A stretch of DNA of 64,000 nt, taken from NCBI RefSeq assembly GCF_000189635.1, contig NW_002476157.1, positions 496,001 to 560,000 of the forward strand, in the 5' to 3' direction. Under the pieces are notes generated by a model, which worked only from the letters and a program-made list of their open reading frames with translations, searched no databases and had not been told where the DNA came from. Position 1 is the first letter of the stretch. Every line of letters starts with the position of its first letter. Origin of the DNA: Tetrahymena thermophila SB210. Taxonomy: Eukaryota; Ciliophora; Oligohymenophorea; Hymenostomatida; Tetrahymenidae. Position numbers and translations under genes: made by a program. Shown piece after piece: positions 12,855-25,230 of this stretch.

Positions 12855-14453
12855 ATGAATAAATCATAAATCCAACAAATAAATACTGATCACAGAAAGA
12901 AATATGGATTCTAAGATTAAAAAATCAAGCTATAATTATTGCTGAAGGAATAATCTAACTATAGGAATAAGGAAATACAAAATATAAACTCGCTTGCTTA
13001 AACAAAATACTTAAACTTAGCTTCAGATAAAAAATAATATTCTTCTCAAGCTACTCAAATATAAGATGATTTGCTAGACTACGGTCAAAATATAGACAAA
13101 TATTACAATTAAATGTTTTAAGAAGAAAATTAAGATGATTAAAATAACTCATGGGATAGATCTTAAAATAATTCTATAGTTATGCAAAGTAGATATGAAA
13201 ATGACGATAGCAAACAATGTACTCCTGAAGTATCATATGTGCAAAAATATAAATAGAATTTTCATAGCAAGAATTAGAAACAATTAATTTACTTGCATAT
13301 CCCTAATGAATCAGAATAAGGAAATGTAATATTAAGAATTAATTGCAATTTATTTAGTAAATATATTATTTTAAAGTAGAGTTTTAGCTCTGTTATCAGA
13401 AGATGTTCAAGCAATCTATGTTCTATAAAATAAGAGATTAATTAAAAGCCAAAAATTAAGTAATTAGATGATAATTCTACTTATTTTAATAGTAACTGCT
13501 TCCCCTCAATATCAAACAATACAAGCTAACTAAAGAAATAAATTCAAATTAACTACAAAGAGGTTTATAAGCTTTTTTGCTCAAAAATGAAATAACAAGA
13601 AGAAGATAAAAGAAACTAATCCAAATTAAATACATCATAGTTTAATAATTCTTAATTTCCTGTAAATTACAGAACACCATTCATAAATAATCCAATATCA
13701 AAGGCAGAAGACTAAATTTCACAACAAAAAAAGATGTATTTTGTTTCGTCTCATGGTTATGGGGAAAATGAGTATCAGCCATCAACGATAGGTAAAGTTT
13801 TTTCTAATGCTGTTTCAAGGAAGACTTCAATAGAAGAGAGCAAAATTGAATTGAAGAATTGGAACTTAGCTAAATTTAACCACATTTAAGATAATTAATC
13901 AAAAAAAGAAGACATCAGGTATTATTCTAAATAAATAAATGAAAGTTAATCTTAAAAAAATATAGAAAAATTAAAATTTGCTAAAAATTAATAAATTTTT
14001 GAAAATTAAAAAGAAAATAATCACACTAATAGAAAATTTAATTAATAATTAGTTTAAAGAAATGTACTTTAATTTAAATAAGCATTCGAAATACCTTCAT
14101 AATAATTAAATTAACACCATGAAATTCAACCAAAAAGACTATTAAAAAAATATTTCTCTGTAAAATAATTAAATTTGGACACATCAAAGCACTCAAAAAA
14201 TGTAAATGTAGAATAATCTGATAATTTAGAAAGAAATTTGATAATCAAGCAAATAGATAACTATAGCAATCAATCTTCAAAGTTTAACTCTTAAAAAAAT
14301 CTGCAATTTCAATAGTATGCTCTTGAAACATGGAAATATAGAAATAAAACTTGTGAGTAAGAGCCTTAAAATTAAATAAAATCAAAATAAATTGTTGATA
14401 AAAATAAATTATAAGTATTAGATAAAAACTACTTTGAAAATTATTACTCTTGA
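12855..14453 (+). CDS. Intronless Gln/Asn/Lys-rich protein, function unknown
   Basis: One uninterrupted 533-codon frame from ATG to TGA when TAA and TAG are read as Gln; dozens of these codons occur in it, which makes it the cleanest demonstration of the genetic code here. The protein starts MNKSQIQQINTDHRKKYGF and is hydrophilic throughout, rich in Q, N, K and S, with no membrane segment. A more complex stretch lies mid-protein (KMYFVSSHGYGENEYQPS, then KVFSNAVSRKTSIEES). No domain recognised. The composition suggests a largely disordered protein. Confidence 0.65.
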
Positions 14454-15362
14454 GTCATAATTATTTTTTAATCCAAATTTTTTTTCTAATTTTGTAATCA
14501 ATGATATAATCTACCAATCAGTCATTACTTTACTTTGAGAAATTTAATTGTTTTTATTAATGTTATACTTTAAATTTTCATTAATTAAAACAAATTAACA
14601 CTTGAAATTTTTGCAAAACTGTTTTTTTATTTCAAAGATAGTAAAAATAATTTAAGAGAGATTAAGTATTTGGTCTTGTAAATGTGCAGTATAACATTAA
14701 AATCATAAATTGTATCTAATATATAATTTTGATTAAATTTGTTCAACATATAAGTATATATAAAACTGTCAAACTTTGTATAATAAATTATTAAATTTTA
14801 AATTTTTTTGGATATATTATTCTTATAGTAGAATATGTTATTTTTTTATGATTGATATTCTTTTTTCATTAAATCATTTTTTGATAATTGGTAACATTTT
14901 TTATTTTCAAACATAATTTATAACATGATTTTTAATTTTTAAAATAAAGATTTTCCTTATAATAATTTGTCTATTTATTGAATTAAATATTGATTGTCAA
15001 AAATATAATTTTTGTATCAATTTTAAATTTTAATTATAAAATCATTTAACTATTTTAATTATATTATTTATGTAGAAACTCTTAAAATATATCTGCTTAT
15101 TTATTGTAAACTATTAACTTTCATCTTTTATTACTAATAATTTTCTACATTTTCTGTCGCTATATAAAAATTTATTAAATAAAAAGCAAAGCGAGCGCAG
15201 GTTAAGAAATTTAAATAATAAATTCTTAATTTAATTAGATCAAATAAACATATATTTATTATTTTTAGTTAGTTTTCTTTTAGAAAGAAAGAAGTAAAAA
15301 AGCTTGTTTTAAATTAGTTTATCAAATTAATAAAAAATAGATTTTTTACGCACGTTGATTAA
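14454..15362. other. AT-rich intergenic region
   Basis: About 0.9 kb of very AT-rich sequence upstream of the PHD-finger gene. A short GC-richer patch (GCAAAGCGAGCGCAGG) lies near 15185. No coding potential seen. Confidence 0.4.
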
Positions 15363-17485
15363 ATGTTGAATAAATTTGTTCTGGATAAACAAACAGATAG
15401 AAATTTCAGTCCGTTTGATAAATACATTTTTGAGTAATTGCATTTAAATTCTAATAAAATTAATCCCTTTCACACAGGTAATTTGAGAAATAATATCATT
15501 TTAAGATATAAAGAGGTGACTTTTGGTAATAAATTCTATTTTTTTAACAAGATTGCAAATTTACAAAGAGAAGAGTATGCTATTGCAACTATCATAATAG
15601 CTCTTTAATAGAGCAAAGAGTAAGAATGAAATTTATTACTAAATAAATATTTAAAAAATGTATTTTACTATCTATTAATAGTCATAAGAGTTAAACGAAG
15701 CAGTAAATAGATATTTAAAGGTTGACTATAGTGGAGCTACAAAGCAAGATTTAAAGAGGTCACTCATAAATGTATTATTATTTCTATAGATGCAATAAAT
15801 ATAACTAGATTTATAATATTAGAGATAGCTCGCTTAAGAAAAAGTTAAAAGGTTATAGGATTTAGAAGATTTATTTTACATGGCACCAAAATATGAAAAG
15901 TACGTTGAAGCTTAAAAAGAAGAGGAAAATGCAATCTTAAGAGAATAAATCATTTAGGAATAAAAGAACATGATCATTAATGGGCAGTGCTACTATTGTC
16001 AAACTACTCATTCAAATAAATTTTATGAGATAAGTCCTGTAATATTTTTTAGATCCTTTAATGAAATAAATATTTAGTTTGGCGGAACAAAATGCTTGAT
16101 AAAAATAGATAGAATTTAATAATGAATGTTTTAATTAGAATTTTAATTTATAAAATGATTAAATAACAATTTGAAATGCATATCTTTTTAATTAAAATAC
16201 TGATAGAATCCTGCTGAGACTGTCGTTATCTGTGAAGAATGCGCAATTTCTAATCATCCTGAAGTAGTTACTTACAATAAGTAATTTATATCAAATATAT
16301 TTATTAAACTGTCTCACTCTTCTCAATATTTTTTTATTATAATTTTAGCAAGCCTGCTTAAAAGCCTGAAAATCTTATCGAAAAGAAAAAAAAGAGGCAA
16401 GAAGCTCAAGCTAAAAGATTACAAACTCTTCAAGCAAAGAAATTACTCAAAATGGGTACCTTGGATTAAAATTCTAATAAGCAAAATAAATAAGGAAATG
16501 AAAAAGTAATTAATTAATTTTCCATATTTAGCAAATCAGTATATAAATTAAATATATTTTTAGAGCACAACAAAGCTTGACAAAGAAGATGACGAAGATG
16601 AAAGTGACATTTCAGAAACTTAAAAAGAATGCAATTGGGAAAAATGCAAAAAGAAAAATAAAAGTGATCCTGAAGACATTCTTGTTTGCAAAAATTGCAA
16701 CAAGAGCTTTCATGCTGAGTGCTGCGATCCTCCTCTTGAAAAGGGAATAGTTTCAAAGTACGATTGGTTTTGTACAGAATGCAAGCTATGTATTGCTTGT
16801 AACAAAAACACTAAAGTAAATGAAAATAAATTTAATATTCACTTATTTATTTAATTTTGTTAAGATTGATTCAAATTATTTTAATCACATTAAGCAAGCA
16901 AATTTAAATTTCCCCAAAAAATATTTTAGGAAAATGAATTGCTTATGTGCGACTGTTGTGATAGACCATTCCACATGAGCTGTTTGGAACCAGCAAGAAC
17001 TGATATTCCAGAAGGTAGATGGTTTTGTAAAGATTGTGAAAAATGTCCATGCTGTGGAGTTCTCTTATTCTAAAATTATTCAAGAGAACTGCTTAAGTAG
17101 TATTCAAAATAATAAGTGGATAATAAAATAATATGTAAAGATTGTTGGGTATACTACCAATAAGTAATTCTTTAAATAAAATTTTCAAAAAATTATCTTT
17201 ATTTACCCAAATATAAATAGAAAAAATACTGTCCTATTTGCTTCAAAATAATAGAAGAAAATGCGGAAGGCTAGTTTGTGTATTGTGATAAATGTGAATT
17301 ATGTAAATTTAAAATAGATTTTTAATAATAATAGTTTTTAAAATGCCATTTTTCAATAATTTAAAATAGGGCTACATTACGAGTGTGAAAAGAAGCTTAG
17401 CAACAGATCCTTTAGAGAAATTAACAGATCAAAATAGTTTTGTTGTAGTAAATGTAAGGTTATTGAAGACAGTAAGTAAAAATGA
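15363..17485 (+). CDS. Multi-PHD-finger chromatin protein (MLL/DPF-like PHD array)
   Basis: Several exons with short introns. The N-terminal part has possible zinc ligands (CYCNYH) and a helical charged stretch, then CYYCQTTHSNKFYE and VVICEECAISNHPE, a Cys/His pair set. After a Lys-rich linker and an acidic run (DKEDDEDESD) come two back-to-back PHD fingers. The first runs from KECNWEKC through LVCKNCNKSFHAECCDPP to WFCTECKLC. The second is CIACNKNTK, LLMCDCCDRPFHMSCLEP, RWFCKDCEKC. A further zinc module follows (CPCCG... ICKDCW), then a third PHD (KYCPICFKIIEE, FVYCDKCELWLHYECE, FCCSKCK) and TGA at 17485. The order resembles the PHD clusters of MLL/KMT2 and DPF proteins, which read histone tails. 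No SET, bromo or HMG domain was seen. A canonical-looking donor (GTAAGT) just before the stop leaves a small chance of more 3' exons. Confidence 0.8.
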
Positions 17486-17942
17486 ACTAAAATTTAAGAA
17501 TGTAAAATTAAAATAAATATATCGCACTTAATTAATAATAACAAACAATTATTGCGTATATATAAATATATATTAGTCAATCATAATTAATTAACCACTA
17601 AAAAGCTAACTTTCTTACTTTCTTTAAGTTTTTATTATTTATTTGTTGATTTTACTCTGTTATTACTATTGCTCAATTAATTTTATTTTTTTAAGCAATT
17701 TTCTTTCAATGATTCTCTAAATTTATTAATTTTATTAAGAAAGAAAGTTTGCAATTTTATTTGCTTTTTTTATTAGCTGATTTTATTAAATTATAAAATT
17801 TATATTTTTAATTAAATTTATTTTTATTGCGTGGACAATATTAATCTATCAGGAAGAATTTATTTATTTATTCATTCATTTATTAAATTATCTAAACACA
17901 CTATTTTCTAAAATATTTATCAGTAAAAACTCACTCTAATTG
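17486..17942. other. Convergent spacer
   Basis: AT-rich sequence between two converging genes, with stretches of alternating T-rich and A-rich sequence and no recognisable exon. Presumed 3' flanks. Confidence 0.4.
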
Positions 17943-19788
17943 TCAATTTTAGTTCTCATTATTTACTGACAGATAGAGACTAGAATGAGCTTCTTTTGAA
18001 TGATCTTCGAGTCTACTTTTATTACTACTATATAGTAAATTTGTATTGTCTTTAAAAAGTGATTTTTCAGGAGTTTTTAAGCACTCAATCCTATCATTTA
18101 TTTTTTATGGAAAATTATCACTTTCATTCAGTTATTTGCACTACTGTCTTTAGGATTGCTATATTAAAGATTTGTTTAGTATAGTATCTTAAAGTATAAG
18201 TGTGAGTTGTTTTTCCCTAAGCAATTGTGTTTCTAGATCTTTAATCTTTTCATTTTACTTCGTTTCTGCCTATTACAAAAGCTAAACTTCATTTGCATAA
18301 TTCTTCATTTCTTCTTATAAACTAAGTATCATGGTTTACACTTCGATTCCTTTTTGTTAAATCATTTTTTCATAGTTCTTTAGTTTATTTTGTAGTTAGT
18401 TTATCTCATTTTTTAAAGACTCATTTTCTTGTGTTAATGTGCATGTAGTACTGCGATATTCCTCTAGCTACTCATTTAGCTCTTCTTATTCCTCATTTTA
18501 GCTTTTTAATTTAGATATCTTATCTTTGAACTCATCACATTTTTCCTTCAATTGATCTATCTTTTGTCTCAACTCTGTAATTGTTTGGTTTTAAGATTTA
18601 TTCTCGTTTTCTAAGTCTGTCTTTTCTTAAGTAATTTTTTCTATTTCTTCCATCAATTTTTATTCAATTTAAAATGAATCTTATTTATATTTAATTTAAT
18701 TTTCATTATCTTGCCTAAGGTTAGCAATTTGCTCGTTCTAAAATTTCAATTCTTCCTTCAGTTTGAGAATTTAACTCTCTTTTTCTCTTACAGTAAGCTC
18801 AACCTCTGAAATTTAGATTTCTTTTTAAAGAAGAAGAGAATCTTTATCTGAAACCATGCTAGCATACTCAAGAATTTTCTCCTGCAATTTATTGACCTCT
18901 TACACCTTAGAATTAATGTAAGCTCTCTTTTCAGCATCAAATTACTCAGCAGCCTATTTTATATTAAAATAATTTCACATAAAAAGCGTATTTTATTAAG
19001 AATTTTTTAGAGAAATAAGTAAGATAAATAAAGTAATATTAAAAAGCTATTATTTATCGTTTTTAGCAAGCAAAAGATAGAAAATAAAATTATAATTACC
19101 TCTTAAATTCCACTTTGAGCTTTGAACAAAAAATCTTGCAGCATTTCTTCTTAAATTTTTTAAATATTCCTAGGATGTATAGACTCTTCATATTTAGATT
19201 TCCATAAATCTCTCTCTTTTATCAAGTTGCTTAATTACTAATTAAGTTCTACCCAGTTAGATTGCTATATCTCTTATGCAGATTATGTTTTTTACACAGC
19301 CTATGGTGACCCATCTTTTACCTAGAATAAATCATTTTCAGAGTGCATCTATAAATTACTTAAGCTGGTGATTTCAAACTTTAGCATGCTGTTTTCCTTT
19401 TAGTCATCCATTTTTACTCCAATTAAATGCTCTTGCTATTATTCTATATTCTAACCAGCTAAAATCTACTATTCTATCTTCTGAAATATTTCTATTTCTT
19501 TTTATTCGTCTTATTATATATCCCATATACTTCCTCTTTAAATTCCCTATTAAAAAAAATGGCAAATTAATAATAAACTTTTTAAAATAATGATTTATCT
19601 AGCTTGGACTGCTATCAAATCAATAATTTATTTACATGAGTTTGCTTTTGCCTTTTCTAAGTTAAATCATCAAATCTACTCTTCCAATATTTAACTTCTC
19701 TTTCAAGATTTCTCAGGTAATGCTCGTCTGTGGGGCGAGACTGTTTTAAAATTGACTTTAAAGGTTAGTCTTGTTTTGATTTTTGCAT
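17943..19788 (-). CDS. Long coiled-coil protein
   Basis: Three exons. Exon 1 starts MQKSKQDQPLKSILKQ; an intron lies at about 19559-19640 and another at about 18960-19098. The protein is highly charged and Gln/Glu/Lys-rich with near-continuous heptad spacing, for example LQEKILEYASMVSDKDSLLL, ELRQKIDQLKEKCDEFKDKI and LKNEINQLQNKLKNYEKM, so a long parallel coiled coil is expected from about residue 60 to 480. The C-terminal 80 residues are Ser/Asn-rich and hydrophilic, ending NNENQN. There is no signal peptide, membrane segment or motor domain. Likely a structural protein of basal body, axoneme or cortex, but that is inference from structure type only. Confidence 0.75.
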
Positions 19789-20853
19789 ATTAGCTTATTT
19801 GATAGCTTTTAATTATTTTTGATAGGTTGATACTACTATTGCTTTTATTTATATTTATTTTGAAATAATTTGTTATAAATTAGAATGTGATAGTATTATT
19901 TGTTTTTATTGATTAAAACAAATTTAATTTTCCAGCATACTTTACTTAGCTTGAAGTTTCTGTTCACCAATTAAATAGATATTTATTTTTTTAATAGCCA
20001 GGATTTATCATAAATTTTATTTAACACTTTCAAAAGATTGAAGTCCAGTGCTGGCTGAAATGATATTTATAGAAATAATGCATCTAATTACTAAAATAAG
20101 TACTATTACTAGTTTTTTATTTTTCTAATATACATATTAAAAATAAATATAAATTTTGAAAATTCTTTTATATATTTGTGATTTACTGAATTAGAATAAT
20201 TAAGTTTCATAAAATAAAAATATTACATACTATTATTAGAATAATTTAATAACTTCAAAATATTCTTTGAATATAATAATTTTTTTTTTAATCGATTCTA
20301 TTTAAGCCAATAAAAAATGCACGAAAAAATAAATCTATAATTAATTGCTTTAAAGTATATCAGTAAAATCATTAATTTTGTAAATAAAACCACAAAACAT
20401 TAAATTTAACAAATTTTAAAATAACAAAATTAATAATATCTTATTTATGTATCATTTTTTTTTCTATTTTATTTTTAACTTAATATTTTTTATTTCATTA
20501 TTTTTCTATTTGAATATATTAATATATTTAAAATCTGTTCTAGACAATAAATTACTTTAAAATAAAGTATCAAAATCAAAAAAATATAATATACTATGAA
20601 TTTTCATTAATTATGATAAAATTATATTAATGGATTTGATATATTTTTTAGAAAATTGATGGTAAGCTATCTATTAAAAAATAACTTTTTCAACCCATAA
20701 AAAAACAATAGATACATAAAATAATTTTTAAATATTATCAATAATTAATTTTATGTTTAGATTTGGTGAGATAAAAATTAGTTTTTATTAATTAATGAAT
20801 GAAATGTCTTTAAAGAAGTAAAAAACATATATTGAAATACATTTATTATTTAA
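19789..20853. other. AT-rich intergenic region
   Basis: About 1 kb upstream of the coiled-coil gene and downstream of the first apyrase-like gene. Homopolymer-rich; no coding or repeat structure recognised. Confidence 0.4.
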
Positions 20854-22507
20854 TCAAATTAATAAATTAAATACTAAAAAGCTAAGTATTATATAAAATG
20901 AATTAATCATATAAGAATGATTAAATTTGGAGATATAATTTGTATTTTAGATATTAAATATATCATTTAATAGAACTTAATTAGTACATTAATTTGTATC
21001 AAGGTAATCACATTAGATCTTACTGATATCATATAGTAAAGATCCTAGAGGCCAATCTAAACTAAAAAACTTTTAATAATAAACAGATGTCATTTTACTA
21101 TTTAAGAGCCCTAAACCATCTATTAAAAATGTACTGATCCACATCATTTCTATACAATTAGTAAATGACCCACTATTTTATTAGAATTCTTTCCTTGTAA
21201 GAGTAAAAGAACAAAATTATTTCACTTATTTTCTAAAGTCTTTTAATGAGAATGTATCACCTTATAATTTAAGTTTTTGATACAGTTTTTCTTTAGCAAA
21301 ATAAATGGAGCTAAGCCCTACAACTTCTTGTTAGTCAGAGAGCTTTTTTGATATAAAATATAATTAATTTTTTTTTATACAACTTTTCTATACCTGCTTC
21401 ATTTTGGAGAAAGAGCTACAGTCTTATAATTTACCAAATCTTGGGTACTTACAATTATCTATTCTCATAAAATTTAGCAGAACGTTGGTACAATTATCAA
21501 AATCGTAATTGCCATCTACTTAGACTATTTTTACAAATTTTATATTTATTTAATGAAAGAAAAAAATATTTTTATATACCAGGAAACCCATGCTAATTGA
21601 TTAATGCTTGAGTGAAACCATCAGTTTTTTAGAAGCAACTTTCATAGTTTTCTTATACTAATATTGACTTTTAATATATAAAAAATTGTAGATTTAAATA
21701 TTCAAAAAAAAAAAATACCTTTATAACTTAATCAATTCCATATCCCAAAAATATATTAGAATAAATCTGTATTCTTGTTTTTTAAGGTAGATCTAAAAAT
21801 CTATTATAGTCTTAGAAACTAGAAGAAGCAATTTATGAATACGCACTACCTATTTCAATGACTGCTAGAGTGTTTGAAATACTGAATGACTCTATAGCTT
21901 AAGACCTTATTTTTTAAAAAGCATAGTTCACCGAAAGCCATAAAAATTAAATTTCATCTTCTCTTGAAACAATTCCAACCCAAGAATCCTCTAAGAAATA
22001 GAAGTTTTTTTATTTTCTAAATATATTTCTGACAAGATTCAAAACCTTTTCTTATTATTGCTATTCCAATAATCTTAGACTTGAAGAAGCTTTGAAAAAT
22101 AAGAAAGGCTTAACATTATTATTGAAGCCGTAAAATTACTTCATTTAACTTATTATGTTAAATGCGATTCTGAAATAATCACCAAAATCTTTTTCGTTTT
22201 CAGGAATAGAAGTAAGAGGAATATTTTAGTTATCAATTTATATCCTTTCAGGAAATATTATTTATCCTCCTGAATTAATAGGAATAAGAGGTTAAATATC
22301 AGGTATCGAAGAGAATCTTCTGCATTATGATTAATACAATCTAATTCTAGTACTAGATGATCTTGAATCTAAAAAAGCATAAAGGCATGTCTCTTATTAA
22401 TGAAAAGAATCTCCCAAAATTCTTTATGTTTGATTAAAAGTTTTATTTGTGCAAATAAAAATTTTAATATTTAAGCAAAGCAATATTAAATGAATTAAAG
22501 CTTTCAT
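20854..22507 (-). CDS. Apyrase-like GDA1/CD39 paralogue, probable pseudoenzyme
   Basis: Collinear over its whole length with the four neighbouring apyrases: signal peptide (MKALIHLILLCLNIKIF), four exons, and a C-terminal hydrophobic end (INSFYIILSFLVFNLLI). The frame is open throughout, but the apyrase conserved regions are damaged. ACR1 LDAGSSSTKIRLY is LDSRSSSTRIRLY; ACR2 RATAGLR is KASSSLR; ACR3 ITGEEEG is VSREDEI; ACR4 DIGGASAQ is EIGSAYSQ. These positions hold the phosphate-binding glycines and the catalytic base in NTPDases, so ATP hydrolysis is unlikely. Regions outside the active site stay similar (NLVRNIFRK, MMWISTFLIDGLGLLN), arguing for a folded, retained protein. It may bind ligands or act as a decoy surface protein. 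It sits at the 3' end of the array and is its most diverged member. Confidence 0.8.
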
Positions 22508-23605
22508 ATTTACCTAGATTTCAATTGTTTCTTAATTTATATTAATTATAAATTCCTAGATGTCCTTTTTTATCCATAATTAAGCCATTAAATAGATCTA
22601 TAAATATTCAAAAGTTTCTATATCTAAATATTTAAAAAAGATCAAGTTCTATTAAATTTATAGACTTTTTATATTTTATGAAATTGACAAATTTTATTTA
22701 TTTTAAATTTAAATGTAAATAAAGTGTAAAAAACTGAAAATTGAATTATTTTAAAAAAATAAATATTTAATATTTTATATCAATAAAATTTAATAAAAAT
22801 ATTCTAATCTATTTATAGTTTGAGTTACAATTTATAAATATTCTTAATTTTTAGAGTAAAGTTGTAACATTTGGTTATAGTAATAAAATAAATATACTTT
22901 TAACATAAATTTGCATGAAATGTTTTGTTTGATAAACCAGTGAAATAGAATAGAACCATTTTATATTTCTTCTTCACATTCAAAGTAATATTTTGTTGAT
23001 TTATTATATATGATAGTTTTTGGAATTAAAATTTAAAAACTGATATGTTTTATTCATTACTAGAATCAAATTAAATTATTTTGAAATTAATAATTACAGT
23101 AAATCCTTATTAATTAAAACCTCAAAACCCCAATCCATCCACTCCATTTTTGCAAAACCATAATAAAATTTACAAATTTCGACCCTTAATATATTTGGTC
23201 CTTAATTAATAAAGATTTACAGTAATTTATAAAATATATTTTAAATAAGACTTAATTATTAAAACAATAAATTTTTTATAAAATTATTAAATGTATTGTT
23301 AATCCGATTTTCTATCTATCAATCTATCTATATATCAATGAATCTATTATTTGAATTTCATTTATATTTCTTTTTAAGTACATTAATGTATGAATTTTTA
23401 AAAAGCTCTCCCATGAAAAATAAGAATTTAAACGTTTTTATTGAGAATATGGCATAAATTCTGAAATGCAACATTTAATTTGATATATAATTTATTTCGT
23501 TTAATTGGTTTTTGATAAATCTTGAACACTATTAAAAATTTTTCAGACTTAAAAAATATGAAATATACAAGACAAAAATTTTATTATTATAATTTATTAT
23601 TTTTT
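22508..23605. other. Spacer between apyrase genes, with a foldback element
   Basis: About 1.1 kb upstream of the degenerate apyrase. It contains a short element with inverted ends (23094..23225, listed separately). The rest is AT-rich with no coding signal. Confidence 0.4.
23094..23225. repeat. Foldback/MITE-like element with 24-bp inverted ends
   Basis: The left end reads TTACAGTAAATCCTTATTAA followed by TTAA, and the reverse complement of the right end reads TTACTGTAAATCTTTATTAA followed by TTAA: 22 of 24 positions match. The 84-base centre is richer in C than its surroundings (ACCCCAATCCATCCACTCC) and has no ORF. A TA lies near the outer edge on each side, as with Tc1/mariner-type insertions. 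Size and structure fit a non-autonomous DNA transposon (MITE); a hairpin-forming regulatory RNA is an alternative. Confidence 0.5.
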
Positions 23606-25230
23606 TCAAATAAGTAAATTAATTAAAAATAATATTATTATTGAGAATAATGAGTTGATTATTATAGAGTGATTATATGTATTTGTTTGGCCTACTTAAA
23701 TGATATTGCATTAGTTTACATCAAGGTAATCGCATTACATAGTATTGATATCGAAAATTAAAGACCCCAAAGACCAATCTACACTAAATGAATTGTATTA
23801 TTAAATAGAAGTTACTGAGTTATTTAAAAGTCCTAAACCATCTATCAAAAATGTACTAACCCACATCATTTATATGCAATTAGTAAACGACCTTTAATCA
23901 GCTTGATAATCTGCATTTGTAAGTGTCATAGAGCAAAACTATTGAACTAGTTGTCTAAAATCTTTCAATGTGAATGTATCATTGATTGATTAAAACTTTT
24001 AAGATAAAGATAGCTTTGAAAAATATATAGAACTTGCTCCAATAATTTATTTTTGACCAGTAAGCTATTTTTTATAAAACTAATTAAGACTATTTTATAC
24101 AAATATGCTTTTGATTTACTTGCTAAATTTGCGAAAAGCTGCTACAATTCTATACTGAACCATCCTATTTATATTAACAACCTGTAATTCCCATGAAATT
24201 TAACATGGTATTTGTGCATTGTACGAAATCGTAGTTACCATTTACATCAACTTTATTTTTTAAATAATTTTTAGTTTATAAATATAAACAAACAAAATGA
24301 TTATTTATTAATTTACCTTAAACATTATTTTAATTATTAAGTTTTACAGTGAAACCATCAGTTTTTTAGAAGCAGCTAGCATAATTAGCCATACCTAATA
24401 TTGACTTTTAAAGATTTTAACATTAAATAAAATTTTTAATTATTTACTGCAATCACTTAGTCATTTCCATATCCCAAAATTGTATGAGAATATATTTAAA
24501 CTCTAGTTTTTTCAGGTAAATCTAAGAGCTTGTTGTTAGTTGATGAGCTATGAAATGCAATTTAAGCAGAAGCACCACCAATATCGATAACCGCAGCAGT
24601 GTTTTGAATGTCGAATTACTAAATGCTTTGGTGCTTAATATTCTAGTATGCATAATTAACTGAAAGCCATAAGAACAAACCTTCTTCTTCTCCAGTGATA
24701 ACTCTGGCCCAAGAATCATCCAAGAAATAAAAGCTACTTTATTTTCTAAAAACTACTCTTACAAGATTCAAAATTGATTCTTATTAATCTTATGTGAGCA
24801 ATCTAAGACCAGCAGTAGCTCTTAAAAACAAGAATGGCTAGATATCAAATTTATAGAACTGTTTCATATCACTAATGATTTGAAAGGCTACGTTGAAATA
24901 ATTTGTGAAGTCAGCTTCTTATAAATTAACAGCAGTTAGAGCAACATTTTTGCCACTTATTTATATCTTATCAGCGAATAAAGCTTTTCCATCTTATCCT
25001 AAAGGAGTAAGAGCTTTAAGTTGAGGAATTTAAGAAGTTTATCTGCATACAGATGAATAAAGTCTGATTTTCGTGCTTGATGACCCAGCATCTAACAAGA
25101 CGTATAAGCATGTGTCTTATCCTTGGGATAGTTCTCTTAAAATTCTTTGATTTTTTTCAAAAGATTAGCTTTTACAAGCAAAGATTTGAATATTGAGAAA
25201 TACTATGATCAAAAATATTAAATTGTTCAT
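23606..25230 (-). CDS. Ecto-apyrase (GDA1/CD39 nucleoside phosphatase), array copy 2
   Basis: Hydrolyses nucleoside tri- and diphosphates, by family. Signal peptide MNNLIFLIIVFLNIQIFAC. Apyrase conserved regions are intact: LLDAGSSSTKIRLY (about residue 46), FLRATAGLRLL (about 138), ARVITGEEEGLFLWLSVNY (about 180), VIDIGGASAQIAF (about 218) and LGYGNDQ after it. Four exons; introns fall after GNDQVIA and at two downstream sites at the same places as in its neighbours. The end is INSLFSIIILFLINLLI with no basic cytosolic tail, preceded by Asn/Ser, as in GPI-anchor signals. All five copies run in the same direction. Expected at the cell surface or in secretory compartments. Confidence 0.85.

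Noticed and set aside
23120-23140. CCCCAA-like sequence suggesting a telomere repeat
   Set aside because: Only one unit is present, inside a foldback element; telomeric DNA in this group is many tandem units.
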